This document shows, piece by piece, positions 51,763 through 61,654 of a stretch of DNA of 64,000 bases. The position numbers and the translations under genes are program-made. This DNA is from Bacillus sp. FJAT-49711 (GTDB lineage: Bacteria > Bacillota > Bacilli > Bacillales > Bacillaceae_C), in the NCBI RefSeq assembly GCF_018343715.1, contig NZ_JAGYPL010000003.1:150769-214768 (forward strand), read 5' to 3'. The notes beneath the pieces were generated by a model. The model saw only the letters and a program-made list of their open reading frames with translations, had not been told where the DNA came from and ran no database searches. Numbering within the stretch: position 1 is the stretch's first letter; every line of letters begins with the position of its first letter.

Positions 51763-52800
51763 TGAACGGGAATAGAATCCGATTGAACGGAAATAAATGC
51801 TGCTCCAACGGGAATAAGACCATCTCGAACGGAAATGACACCCTTTGATCGAGGTAAAAACGCACAAATCCAGTAGAATATGCTGGAACGGGAATAGAAC
51901 CGCTTTGAACGAGAATAAAAGTACCTTGAAAGGGAATAGAATCCGATCGAACGGACATAAATGCTGCTCCAACGGGAATAAGACCATCTCGAATGGAAAT
52001 GACACCCTTTGATCGAGGTAAAAACGCACAAATCCAGTAGAATATGCTGGAACGGGAATAGAACCGCTTTGAACGAGAATAAAAGTGCCTTGAAAGGGAA
52101 TAGAATCCGATTGAACGGAAATAAATGCTGCTCCAACGGGAATAAGACCTTCTCGAACGGACATGACACCCTTTGATCGAGGTAAAAACGCACAAATCCA
52201 GTAGAATATGCTGGAACGGGAATAAAACCCCCTTGAACGAGAATAAAAGTGCCTTGAAAGGGAATAGAATCCGATTGAACGGATATAAATGCTGCTCCAA
52301 CGGGAATAAGACCTTCTCGAACGGACATGACACCCTTTGATCGAGGTAAAAACGCACAAATCCAATAGATAAGCTGGAACGGGAATAAAACCCCCTTGAA
52401 CGAGAATAAAAGTACCTTGAACGGGAATAGAACCCCCTTGAACGAGAATAAAAGTACCTTGAACGGGAATAGAACCCCTTTGAACGGAAATAAATGCTGC
52501 GCGAACGGGAATAAGACCATCTCGAACGGAAATGACACCTCCATAATCGAAGTAAAACGCACAAATCCAATAGATATGCTGGAACGGGAATAGAACCGCT
52601 TTGAACGAGAATAAAAGTGCCTTGAAAGGGAATAGAATCCGATTGAACGGAAATAAATGCTGCTCCAACGGGAATAAGACCATCTTGAACGGAAATGGCA
52701 CCCCCATGATCGAAATGAAAACGCACAAATCCAATAAAATTGGCTGGAACGCCAATACAATCCAATCGAACGCCATAAATTCAGCACCAATAGGAACAAA
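51763..52800. repeat. Nested tandem repeat array (164-bp units built from ~21-bp subunits)
   Basis: The array is made of about 21-bp subunits of the form GAACGGGAATAGAACCCCCTT, grouped into a higher-order unit. The marker CGCACAAATC starts at 51861, 52025, 52189, 52353, 52558 and 52722, giving periods of 164, 164, 164, 205 and 164 bp. The longer one has two additional subunits. The last unit is degenerate. All three minus-strand frames are open for 340-400 codons, but the unit length is not a multiple of three and the translations merely rotate, so I do not call protein. Confidence 0.92.
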
Positions 52801-52987
52801 ACCACTACCCCCTGAATAAAACCGAATACGCACAATAGACCTATGTATATTTGCTCGATGAATCAAGAAAAATAAAAGAGAAAAAATCTATCCATCGTTA
52901 GAATTTTCGTGTAAAGTCGTGTAGAATAATAACTATGTTTCGAGTGACTAAATATTTCCATTGAATATATATGAGGGGGAGATAGCA

Positions 52988-54187
52988 TTGGGTAATTCAC
53001 TCATTAAGGAGGCTCCTCGACAGAGTGTGGGTTCGGGTAAGATATGGACACGAGATTTTATTTTGATCTGTTTGTCCAATTTTTTTGTTTTTCTTGGTTT
53101 TCAAATGACTTTGCCCACTCTTCCTTTGTTTGTTGAAAAACTTGGCGGGAATGATCAGCTTATCGGGGTCGTTGTTGGTATATTTACTTTTTCTGCTCTT
53201 CTTATTCGCCCTAGTGCTGGACATGCATTGGAATCAAAGGGAAGACGGTTCGTATTTTTAACTGGACTTGGTATTTTTGTATTTTCTGTTGGTTCTTTCG
53301 GCTTTGTAAAAAGTTTACTTTTCTTATTTATCATGCGGATAATTCAGGGGCTTGGCTGGGGCTATTCTACGACCGCTTCTGGTACGATTGCAACTGACCT
53401 GATTCCTGCTGATAAACGAGGGGAAGGTATGGGGTATTACGGACTTTCCGGGAATATTGCACTTGCCTTCGGTCCTTCTTTAGGTCTCGCACTAGTCGGA
53501 GTCATTTCATACACTCACCTATTTTTAATATGTGCGGTTCTTGGGTTACTGGCCCTTTTGCTTTCATCCAAAATCCGTTATAAACAAGTGGAAGCTAAAG
53601 CTGCTCCCCAAGTTAAAAAGTGGGATTTTTATGAAAAAAGTGCACTTCCACCATCATTGCTTTTATTCTTTATTACTGTAACCTTTGGAGGAATTGCTTC
53701 CTTTTTGCCTCTTTTCACAGCGCAAAGAGGAATAGAAGGTATTCAATGGTATTTTCTGCTTTATGCCGCAGCATTAATGCTGACACGAACCTTTGCTGGG
53801 AAATTATACGATTCACGAGGGCATCAAGCAGTTTTTATCCCAGGAACTATATTAATTCTCATTTCGATGTTCCTGCTTTCTTGGCTGCCAAACAGCACAA
53901 TTCTGTACATTGCTGCCGTTCTATACGGATTAGGTTTCGGAACAGTGCAACCAGCTTTACAAGCTTGGTCTGTTAAAGGATCCCCTCCTAATCGACGAGG
54001 GATGGCAAATGCAACCTTCTTCTCTTTCTTTGATTTAGGTGTAGGAATTGGAGCAATGGCATTTGGTCAAATTGGGCATTTGTTCGGATACAGTTCAATT
54101 TATATGGTCGCTGCATTTTCGGTTCTATGCTCTATTATTTTATACTTTTTTATATTAATGAAAAGCAACGTACGCAAGCCAGCTTAA
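52988..54187 (+). CDS. MFS transporter (drug-efflux-like, DHA1)
   Basis: A 399-residue transporter with 12 helices. FLGFQMTLPTLPLFVEKLGG opens it; the family motif A region is RPSAGHALESKGRR, and motif C-like GNIALAFGPSLGLALVG is in the fifth helix. TTG at 52988 is selected because GAGGGGGAG sits seven bases upstream. It follows the tandem repeat array. Substrate unknown. Confidence 0.83.
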   Translation: MGNSLIKEAPRQSVGSGKIWTRDFILICLSNFFVFLGFQMTLPTLPLFVEKLGGNDQLIGVVVGIFTFSALLIRPSAGHALESKGRRFVFLTGLGIFVFSVGSFGFVKSLLFLFIMRIIQGLGWGYSTTASGTIATDLIPADKRGEGMGYYGLSGNIALAFGPSLGLALVGVISYTHLFLICAVLGLLALLLSSKIRYKQVEAKAAPQVKKWDFYEKSALPPSLLLFFITVTFGGIASFLPLFTAQRGIEGIQWYFLLYAAALMLTRTFAGKLYDSRGHQAVFIPGTILILISMFLLSWLPNSTILYIAAVLYGLGFGTVQPALQAWSVKGSPPNRRGMANATFFSFFDLGVGIGAMAFGQIGHLFGYSSIYMVAAFSVLCSIILYFFILMKSNVRKPA

Positions 54188-54205
54188 AAGCTGGCTTTTT
54201 ACTTG
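54176..54205. terminator. Terminator between MFS gene and convergent gene
   Basis: AAGCCAGCTT and AAGCTGGCTT form a 10-bp stem with an AA loop, followed by TTTAC/TTTTTC. Confidence 0.8.
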
Positions 54206-55611
54206 TTTTTCGTTTTATCCATCCAAGGCTCAAATGAAAATGGAATACCGACATATTTGGCAATTGTATCATCATATGAAACTAAATCTTTTTTTGATAA
54301 GTCGCTTAGGGAGCGTTTTCCCATAGCTCTCAAAGCAATTTTCATTTCTTCTGTACAAGATGTAAGGAACTTTTCCGCAGATTTCGCCCCATCTTCTGTT
54401 TTTAATTCATCTTTGAATTTCCCTTCATTCCATACTAATTGCGTCGGAGGTTCGAAAGGAACAGCCTTAAAAATTTTACTATGTGCCACTGAGAATAAAA
54501 TGGCCGATCCAATATAAACAGCATCTGCCCCTAATGCCAACGCTTTTAAAAAATGCCCTGGAATAAATAACCCTCCTGAGACAATCAAGCTGATTTTCCC
54601 TTTCATTTTTCTTTTTTCTAAATGGTTTACAGCCCGTACAATTGCATGCAACGTAGGAATCCCAAAATCATCCGATAAAATTGGCGCGGCACCAAGGGTT
54701 GATGCCTGTGCCCCGTCGATGGCGATGAAATCGACCCCGATCTCAATCAAATGGTCGATATCTTCTTCTATTTTTCCACCAGCCCCCATTTTTGCTCCAA
54801 TCGGGACGCCTCCTGTTATACTTCTAAGCTCATCGACGAGTTCCTTAATATCTTTTAATGTTTGGTTTTCAAAAAAATGCTCATGAATGACTGCTGTTTC
54901 ATTTTCTTTTAGCCCCATTACTTTACGAGCATTTCCCGTTAAGTTCTCAGGGGAGATTTTCATCCCCATCGCCATCATGGCACCTTGTCCGAGTTTAATT
55001 TCTATCATATCGGCTTGCTTCATTAAATTTTCATCTTTTGCCCATTCCGTTTTTCCAAATTGCAAAATATATTTTCCTGCTTTTTCAATCTCCTCCGGCA
55101 TAACACCACCTTCACCGGAATTAATCGCTGTTCCAACATTGCTTGCTGCTTCTGCAAGTGATAAACGAACTTCTTCACTTAATGCAACACCATAGCCCAT
55201 TCCACTGATGATAAGGGGAATTTCAATGTCCATCGGTTTCTTTGCATTCGGGCCAATTGTTACCTTCAAATCAACCTCTTCTTCCCCATCAACTGCAAAA
55301 GGGGAGGTCTGTGCCGGTAAAAATGTTATCGGATCTAAATGCGGCCATTTTTTTGAAGATCCTAAAGGACGATGTAGAATATCCCCTGAAGCTGTACGCA
55401 AATTGTTTTCCAAAATATTTTGCACACCTACATGTCGAAAGCCCGGGATCATTTCAATGATATTTTCTTGGTAGCTGTCGGATAAAATGATTTTCCCAAT
55501 CTTCCCAACCATCTTTTTCATTATCCAACGCCATCCAAATAGCATAAATAAGTTAAACAAAAACATTAATATAATCATTCCAAGTATCGTATACTGCAAA
55601 ATGGTGTTCAT
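54199..55611 (-). CDS. FMN-binding glutamate-synthase-like protein
   Basis: The 470-residue protein has an N-terminal membrane helix (about 8-28) and a Glu_synthase-type TIM barrel: IPLIISGMGYGVALSEEVRL, AINSGEGGVMPEEIEKAGKY, IEIKLGQGAMMAMGMKI, IAIDGAQASTLGAAPI and VSGGLFIPGHFLKALALGAD with AVYIGSAIL. These bind FMN in glutamate synthase. The Fe-S cysteines and amidotransferase domain are missing, so it is not a normal GltB; role unknown. Confidence 0.83.
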   Translation of the reverse strand: MNTILQYTILGMIILMFLFNLFMLFGWRWIMKKMVGKIGKIILSDSYQENIIEMIPGFRHVGVQNILENNLRTASGDILHRPLGSSKKWPHLDPITFLPAQTSPFAVDGEEEVDLKVTIGPNAKKPMDIEIPLIISGMGYGVALSEEVRLSLAEAASNVGTAINSGEGGVMPEEIEKAGKYILQFGKTEWAKDENLMKQADMIEIKLGQGAMMAMGMKISPENLTGNARKVMGLKENETAVIHEHFFENQTLKDIKELVDELRSITGGVPIGAKMGAGGKIEEDIDHLIEIGVDFIAIDGAQASTLGAAPILSDDFGIPTLHAIVRAVNHLEKRKMKGKISLIVSGGLFIPGHFLKALALGADAVYIGSAILFSVAHSKIFKAVPFEPPTQLVWNEGKFKDELKTEDGAKSAEKFLTSCTEEMKIALRAMGKRSLSDLSKKDLVSYDDTIAKYVGIPFSFEPWMDKTKNK

Positions 55612-55723
55612 CGCTTTTTCCCCACTATGTTATTTCCCATATTATTTCCGGCAATGGAAAAAATATGTCTCTCCGTATGAAATCACAAGCAAGGAAAAGA
55701 CTAAGGAAAAAGGAGTCTATTTT

Positions 55724-56455
55724 ATGGTATTACAATCAACGAAGCATCGGCCTTATCCTTTGCCATCGAAATACTGGATTATGAGACAAAAATGGAGCAA
55801 CGTTCTATTCATTCATTGGCCAATCGAGTCTGAAAAATTAAAACCATATATCCCAGATTCCATAGAAATTGACACGTTTGATGGCGTTGCTTGGTTAGGT
55901 ATGATTGTTTTTAAAATAGATGGTATTTTTCCTCGTGGATTTCCACCCATTTCTATACGCCCAGCCTTTCCAGAAATCAATCTGCGCACGTATGTAAAAC
56001 TCAACGGCAAACCTGGGATCTACTTTTTATCCCTTGATGTTGACGATTGGACTTCCTATACACTGGCAAAGAGATGGCTTCACGTACCTTATCATCGTGC
56101 TGAAATGTCCTTTCAAGAAATAGAGCAATCCTTTCATTTTGAAAGTGTCAGAAAAGAAAATAATCCTATTATATGTAAAGGGTCATACACTCCTTAATCA
56201 GAAATTTTTTACGCTGAAAATATGACTCTCGATCATTGGCTAACAGAAAGATATTGCTTTTTTAGCAATGACCTCCAATCGAATATTTATTGTTTGGATA
56301 TTCATCATCATCAATGGCCATTACAGAAGGCAGATGCTGATATAAGTACAAATCATCTTTTTAAAACGTTTAATTTAGAGCTTGCGGATAAAAAACCCAC
56401 TGTTCACTATTCCCAAGGAGTCGAGGCACTCATCTGGAACATAAAGAAATTATAA
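55724..56455 (+). pseudogene. yqjF: YqjF-family (DUF2071) gene with in-frame stop
   Basis: The frame begins MVLQSTKHRPYPLPSKYWIM and covers the whole DUF2071 fold (WSNVLFIHWPIESEKLKPYI, FPEINLRTYVKLNGKPGIYF) but is cut by TAA at 56195-56197 after GSYTP. It goes on in the same frame SEIFYAENMTLDHWLTERYC to 56455, where the normal protein ends. A single nonsense change is therefore enough. AAGGAG precedes the ATG at 55724. Confidence 0.8.
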
Positions 56456-56600
56456 TTTTAACTTTGGATTTAAAATATGTGAAGAATTGGGGAGATCCTG
56501 CTTGTTTTTCGCAAAGTGCCCATCGAAAATGGTTATTTTACAACTCCAAGCAGCAAGAAATAATTGATATAATCTTGAAGATTATAGCTTAGAACAAGCT

Positions 56601-56640
56601 GACACGTTAATATTCATTACCATTAACGTGTCTTTCTTTT
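56601..56640. terminator. Terminator of the lyase cluster
   Basis: GACACGTTAAT and ATTAACGTGTC form a perfect stem with a 10-base loop; it immediately follows the stop of the lyase gene and also fits plus-strand transcription (TTTCTTTTTT). Confidence 0.8.
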
Positions 56641-58227
56641 TTATACTAAAGCAATGGATACTTGCTTGCCAATTTGTCCTGTTTGCACAAATTCAATCAT
56701 TTTCTGTAAATCTGCCAGCACATAACGATCTTCCCACATCGGATTAATTGATTGTCGTATCCATTGATGAAGAATAGAGGTTCCTTTTCCCATCGTTAAG
56801 CCTTTCATATTTTCAGATATTAAATCAATGGATTGAGCTGATAACAATAGTTCAATCGCTAATATTTGTTGAACCCGTTCTATTATTTCCATAAGTTTAC
56901 GAACTGCACCCATCGCCATACTATTGTGATCTTCTTGATTTCCTTTAGAAGGAATTGAACCAATACTAGCAGGAGCAGCTAATATTCTCATTTCACTAAC
57001 TAGGGCTGTTGCATTGGCGTGAACAAGTGCAAAGCCTGTATTTAATCCAGCTACAGCAATTAAATTTGCAGGTAGTCCATAACTCATTATTGGATCAAGG
57101 AGACGCGCCGATCTTCTTTCAGAAATCATTGCCAAATCTGTCATTACTACGCCCATAAAGTCAAGTGCATATGCAAGATGTCCACCATGATAATTTCCTC
57201 CGCTTAAACTCTCGAACGCCACGCCATTTTTAAAGATGAGTGGATTATCTTTCGAAGCATTCATTTCCCTAACGAAAACTGATTTTACATATTGTAAAAC
57301 ATCTTTAATAGCTCCGTGAATTTGTGCAGTCGACCGTATGCTAACTGCATCTTGCACCCGTGGTGAAAATTCTCCTAAGCGTTCCCTGCCGCTAGAGGTG
57401 CACCACTCTGTTCCTGTTAAAAGGGAGCTTAAAATTTGTGCGGTTTCCTGTTCTGTTTGCAGGTTGTTAGCATTATGAATACGTGGATCTAAAGCATCCA
57501 TTTCTCCCCTTGTTGCCTCAATTGTCATAGCTGCAGCCATATCAGCTATATTACAAAGCTGCTCTGCTTGGTAATATGCATATAAGGATGAAGCCAGCAC
57601 CATCGTACTCCCATCAATTAAAGCCAAAGCTTCTTTTGCCTTTAATTCAAAGTAGACTGGTGTTATATTCGCTTTTGCAAGGAGATCAGGGCTGCCTCCT
57701 TTTTTTCCATTGTAAGTCGCTCTACCTTCAGGTGCACCCACCATACATAAACCGATATGTGCCATTGGCTGTAAATCACCAACACCTAAAGATCCGATTT
57801 GTGGAACACATGGAATAACACCTTTATTTAACATTACGAGAAGACGCTCAATCATCTCCACCCTTACTCCCGAATGACCTCGTGCAAGGACATTTGCCCT
57901 TATCAACATAGCAAGCCTAACTACTTCTTCTGGAAAGTCAGGACCGAGCCCAACCGCATGGGATAGTAAAATATTGCGTTGAAATTGATTTTGGTCTTGC
58001 TCATCAACTACATAATCCTTTAATTTCCCCAAACCAGTCGTTACTCCATAGATTGCCTTCTTTTCTTCAATTAACCATTGGTCTACGGCAGAACGATAAT
58101 CCTTCACTCTTTCTACTGTGCTTTCTGATAAAGTAATTTGTACACTCGGATTTTCGATAAACTCTATTATCTTTTCATATGTTAAAGAATAACCATCGAG
58201 AATAAGGTTCTTATGCTCGCAAGTCAT
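56641..58227 (-). CDS. Histidine/aromatic ammonia-lyase homologue lacking the MIO triad (candidate ergothionase)
   Basis: A 528-residue protein of the HAL/PAL family with most family motifs: IYGVTTGLGKL (Tyr60), SPRVQDAVSIRSTAQIHG, EMNASKDNPLIF, SGGNYHGGHLAYALDFMG and SKGNQEDHNSMAMGA. The active-site loop, however, reads IGSLGVGDLQPMAH at residues 144-157, where true lyases have GSxGASGDLAPLAH. The Ala-Ser-Gly that cyclises to the MIO electrophile is absent and the loop is one residue shorter. MIO-independent relatives known as ergothionases eliminate trimethylamine from ergothioneine (my recollection of the literature). The start overlaps the M20 hydrolase stop by four bases. It is therefore unlikely to be HutH; ergothionase is my best guess. 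Confidence 0.75.
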   Translation of the reverse strand: MTCEHKNLILDGYSLTYEKIIEFIENPSVQITLSESTVERVKDYRSAVDQWLIEEKKAIYGVTTGLGKLKDYVVDEQDQNQFQRNILLSHAVGLGPDFPEEVVRLAMLIRANVLARGHSGVRVEMIERLLVMLNKGVIPCVPQIGSLGVGDLQPMAHIGLCMVGAPEGRATYNGKKGGSPDLLAKANITPVYFELKAKEALALIDGSTMVLASSLYAYYQAEQLCNIADMAAAMTIEATRGEMDALDPRIHNANNLQTEQETAQILSSLLTGTEWCTSSGRERLGEFSPRVQDAVSIRSTAQIHGAIKDVLQYVKSVFVREMNASKDNPLIFKNGVAFESLSGGNYHGGHLAYALDFMGVVMTDLAMISERRSARLLDPIMSYGLPANLIAVAGLNTGFALVHANATALVSEMRILAAPASIGSIPSKGNQEDHNSMAMGAVRKLMEIIERVQQILAIELLLSAQSIDLISENMKGLTMGKGTSILHQWIRQSINPMWEDRYVLADLQKMIEFVQTGQIGKQVSIALV

Positions 58228-59486
58228 TGGCCTTCACCTACTTGATCAAAATTGATGAGTGCTCTCGCCAATGCTTCTACACCGAGTGCGACATCTGCAT
58301 AATCAGTCCACTCTTCAGGACAGTGGCTTCGGCCTTCTCGACTCGGCACAAAGATCATTCCAACTGGTGCAATACCTGCTAACTGATTTGCATCATGCCC
58401 TGCACCGCTCGGCAAATATTGAGTTTTTCCGGTTGCGGTACAAGCAGCAGCAATTTTGCCTTGAATATTAGGAAGAACTCGTATTGAATCTGACTTCGAT
58501 AAGTTATCCAAACGAATGTCGAGTGAACGTTCAGCAGCAACAAGAGCAGCAAATTTGAAAAAGCTATTAATAATATTATCAATAATCTCTGAATCTATTG
58601 ATCTAACTTCAAACTCAAAAGTGACCTTACCCGGAATAATATTAGCTCCATTGGGTTCATTCGTAAATTTCCCGACCGTTCCAACTACTGGATCAGAGTA
58701 ATCAGATTTACATAAGCTTTCCAATTCTAATACAAGTTCCGAAGCACCTGTTAAAGCGTCAAATCTCATATTCATTGGCGTTGTACCAGCGTGGTTCGGC
58801 TTTCCTTCCACAATGACACGATAACGATGAATTCCAACTATTCCTGTAACGACTCCAAGCTTCATATTGTTTTGCTCTAAAATAGGACCTTGCTCTATAT
58901 GCAATTCCAAATACAAGCTAACATCACCAGGTTTTCGAGCCTTTTCAGCAATAATGTCTGGATTTCCTCCCATCATCCGAATCCCATCTTCTAGTACTAA
59001 TCCTGTTTGATCTGTACGCTTTAACATCTCAAGAGTTAAATTTCCGACCATCGCTCGACTTCCAATCGTCGAGATGCCAAAATCACTCGGCTCTTCAGCA
59101 GTAAAATCAACAATTTCCAGCGTGTGACGTAAAGCTGTACCCGTTTCCTGTAATCGTCGGGCAATTTCAATGCCAGCTATGACACCTATAATACCGTCAA
59201 AGCGACCGCCGCCTGTAACTGTATCAGTATGAGATCCAATCATGATTGGTTTTAAATGCGCCTCACTGCCGACAAGTTTTCCTATTAAATTGCCGCCGGC
59301 ATCAATGCTGACTTGCAAACCACATTGTTCCATCTGTTGTTTCAGCCAAGCTCGTCCCTTTTCGTACCATGGCGTAAAAGGCCTTCTCGTCCACCCTGGC
59401 TTCGATTGGTCCACCATAGCGGCAAGAATTTCGATATGATCTTGAATCCGCTCCTGATTCGGATGTAAGTTAAAGGATACATTCAA
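58224..59486 (-). CDS. M20 amidohydrolase (N-carbamoyl-L-amino acid hydrolase/allantoate amidohydrolase type)
   Basis: The 420-residue metal enzyme shows SHTDTVTGGGRFDGIIGVIA (metal His/Asp), FTAEEPSDFGISTIGSRAM (Glu-Glu pair), LELHIEQGPILEQ, IVGIHRYRVIVEGKPNHAGT and PSGAGHDANQLAGIAPVGMI with PSREGRSHCPEEW. That is the hydantoinase/carbamoylase branch of M20. TTG at 59486 has AAGGGGTG six bases upstream and overlaps the preceding stop as TTGA. In the cluster it would release the amino acid (possibly glutamate) from an N-carbamoyl intermediate. Confidence 0.85.
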   Translation of the reverse strand: MNVSFNLHPNQERIQDHIEILAAMVDQSKPGWTRRPFTPWYEKGRAWLKQQMEQCGLQVSIDAGGNLIGKLVGSEAHLKPIMIGSHTDTVTGGGRFDGIIGVIAGIEIARRLQETGTALRHTLEIVDFTAEEPSDFGISTIGSRAMVGNLTLEMLKRTDQTGLVLEDGIRMMGGNPDIIAEKARKPGDVSLYLELHIEQGPILEQNNMKLGVVTGIVGIHRYRVIVEGKPNHAGTTPMNMRFDALTGASELVLELESLCKSDYSDPVVGTVGKFTNEPNGANIIPGKVTFEFEVRSIDSEIIDNIINSFFKFAALVAAERSLDIRLDNLSKSDSIRVLPNIQGKIAAACTATGKTQYLPSGAGHDANQLAGIAPVGMIFVPSREGRSHCPEEWTDYADVALGVEALARALINFDQVGEGQ

Positions 59487-60859
59487 ACTAAACACCCCTT
59501 ACTCAGATGCATTGCTTTTATAAAACGACCATAACCTGACTTTCCCAATTGTCCGTCTTCTTTATATACCGTTTCCCCACGAACAAAAGTATGAACGATT
59601 TTTCCAATCATTTTACGATTATGATATGGGCTCCATTTAGCTGATGAATGCAAAGTAGACTCATCCATTATGTACGTTTTGTTCGGATCCAAAATCACCA
59701 AATCTGCATCCATGCCAACGTCAATTCGTCCCTTGCAATGACTTAACCCAAACGTACGGGCTGGATTTTCAGAAAGGACGCGAGCAAGATCTAAAATAGT
59801 CATTTTTCCTGCAGCAACACCCTCGCTATACATGACAGGCAATAACGTTTCCACACCAGGAGCCCCTGAAGCATTTTTAAAAATATCTTCATTTGCTTTC
59901 CTGTCCAGCGTCCACGGAGCATGATCTGACGTTACCATATCAATTTTCCCTTGAGTTAGGAGATTCCAAAGATCCGCTATATCTTCCTTTTTACGAAGCG
60001 GAGGATTAATTTTAGCTTTTGCACCGAGCTCCAACATATCATCTTCACTTAAAGTTAAGTAATGTGTACATGTTTCAGCGGTTACTTGAACACCCTGCGA
60101 TCGATAAATGTCCACCATATCGAAAATACGTTGAAATGTACTATGGTATAAATGCAATTTCACTCCAGTATATAAAGCTAACTCCAGAGCGGTTAAGGCA
60201 GCTACTGATTCTGCTGCTTTTGGACGACTGTAAGCATGGGCCCGTGGATCGTTTATGCCGTCATGCTCATATTTACGAATATATCGCCTGACAATATCAT
60301 CATTTTCAGCATGGACACCGACCGGGCAACCTGTTTCAGCAATGGCTGAAAAAGCATCAAGCAATTGTCCTTCATCAATTCTTGGAAAACGAAAAGAGTC
60401 TGTGTTAAACATTGACACTTTAAATCCACATGCTCCAGCACTAGCGAGTTTTGCAATTTCATCATGTCCATCTTCTTTTTTAATTGTCGCTAAAAGGGCT
60501 GTATCGACAACTGACTCCTTTTCCAATCGCTCTATTTTTTCCAAAAACAATTTTTCAGTGCATACCATGCCTGTCGCATCATAAGGCATTTCGATCATCG
60601 TCGTAACACCCCCGGCAGCAGCAGACAAACCAGCATTTGTAAAACCTTCATTAAGAGAACTAAAACAATGAACATGGGCATCAATCGTCCCTGGGAGAAT
60701 AAAGCAGCTCGTTGCATCTATTATTTCTTGAGCAGATAGCCCAATGTTATTTTCATAAATGCCGCTTATTTTTCCATTCAAAACAGCTATAACTGCATCG
60801 TAAACTACTCGGTCAGGTAAAACGACGTTCCCCTTCACAAGCAAATCATATTTCCCCAT
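59483..60859 (-). CDS. Cyclic amidohydrolase (hydantoinase/allantoinase/dihydroorotase family)
   Basis: This 458-residue amidohydrolase has the metal motif GTIDAHVHCF, the presumed carboxylated Lys in ACGFKVSMF, the metal His in GVHAENDDIV and HLYHSTFQ, and the catalytic Asp in VTSDHAPW. These are the type II dihydroorotase/allantoinase/hydantoinase features; the ring opened may be a hydantoin. It has a strong site GGGGGAGGGG. It is co-transcribed with the M20 enzyme and the lyase; IclR is just upstream (15 bases). Confidence 0.85.
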   Translation of the reverse strand: MGKYDLLVKGNVVLPDRVVYDAVIAVLNGKISGIYENNIGLSAQEIIDATSCFILPGTIDAHVHCFSSLNEGFTNAGLSAAAGGVTTMIEMPYDATGMVCTEKLFLEKIERLEKESVVDTALLATIKKEDGHDEIAKLASAGACGFKVSMFNTDSFRFPRIDEGQLLDAFSAIAETGCPVGVHAENDDIVRRYIRKYEHDGINDPRAHAYSRPKAAESVAALTALELALYTGVKLHLYHSTFQRIFDMVDIYRSQGVQVTAETCTHYLTLSEDDMLELGAKAKINPPLRKKEDIADLWNLLTQGKIDMVTSDHAPWTLDRKANEDIFKNASGAPGVETLLPVMYSEGVAAGKMTILDLARVLSENPARTFGLSHCKGRIDVGMDADLVILDPNKTYIMDESTLHSSAKWSPYHNRKMIGKIVHTFVRGETVYKEDGQLGKSGYGRFIKAMHLSKGCLV

Positions 60860-60873
60860 ACATTCCCCTCCCC

Positions 60874-61620
60874 CTAGTAAAGTTGAGCGAGCTTTTTCGT
60901 AATTTCTTGGGCAGAAGAAACAACGGTTTGAATAAATTCCTCACCGCTTTCCTGATCCCAACGCTCTTTTGGACCAGCCACTGTCAACGAGGCAACAACG
61001 CGCTTGTTGATATCATAAATTGGAACGGCTAATCCAAAAATATTGTTATCTACCTCACCAAACGTCAAACAATACCCTTGCTTCCTTATTATTTCGATTT
61101 CCTTTTCCACACTTTCTTTTAGTCCAGCATCTGAAATTGCTTTGACTAGTTGATCTATTGTTTGATTTTGCTCAAATGCTAGAATAGCTTTTCCCGACGC
61201 CCCACGATCAAGCGGCATGATTTTTCCAATTTCCACTGATAGACGGAGCATTCTTTGTGTTTCAATACTTTGCACACAAATTACTTGTGAAGCTGATCTC
61301 ACACAAAGAATGGAAGTCTCGTTAACCTTTTCAGTTAACTCTTCCATGACAGGTCGGGCTATACTGATCAATTCGTGATTCAATTGCTGTTGTAAGCTTC
61401 TAGCCAGCTCCAAAATCCGGACACCAAGTCTAATTTGGCCAACCGATTTTCTTTCGACTAAACCGTATTGTTCCAATGTTTTGATGAGTCGATAGGCAGT
61501 ACTCTCAGGAATTGCAACTTTTTCTGCAATCTCTCCGACTGTCAAATTACACCCTGCCTCAGATAGTGAAAAAATAATATCTAATGCTCTCTCGATTGTC
61601 TGATTTTTGTTAACGGTCAC
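60874..61620 (-). CDS. IclR-family transcriptional regulator
   Basis: A 248-residue regulator with an N-terminal winged helix (IERALDIIFSLSEAGCNLTV, then IAEKVAIPESTAYRLIKTLE) and a C-terminal effector domain (MPLDRGASGKAILAF, FGLAVPIYDINKRVVASLTV, AGPKERW). IclR members commonly control aromatic, purine or carboxylic acid catabolism. It lies inside the cluster, between transporter and enzyme genes, and probably controls it. GTG at 61620 is chosen (AGGGAG upstream); an in-frame GTG five codons earlier is the alternative. Confidence 0.85.
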   Translation of the reverse strand: MTVNKNQTIERALDIIFSLSEAGCNLTVGEIAEKVAIPESTAYRLIKTLEQYGLVERKSVGQIRLGVRILELARSLQQQLNHELISIARPVMEELTEKVNETSILCVRSASQVICVQSIETQRMLRLSVEIGKIMPLDRGASGKAILAFEQNQTIDQLVKAISDAGLKESVEKEIEIIRKQGYCLTFGEVDNNIFGLAVPIYDINKRVVASLTVAGPKERWDQESGEEFIQTVVSSAQEITKKLAQLY

Positions 61621-61654
61621 TACGATCTCCCTCACTTGGCGTAATATAATCAGA

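Noticed and set aside
51621-52866. Three overlapping minus-strand frames of 343-404 codons
   Set aside because: They translate the tandem repeat. The period (164 bp) is not a multiple of three, so the same peptide rotates through frames; no start signal and no fold is evident.
56464-56592. Short plus-strand frame after the yqjF pseudogene (contains WGDPACFSQSAHRKW)
   Set aside because: Protein-like in part but no ribosome site or start; possibly a remnant, too weak to list.
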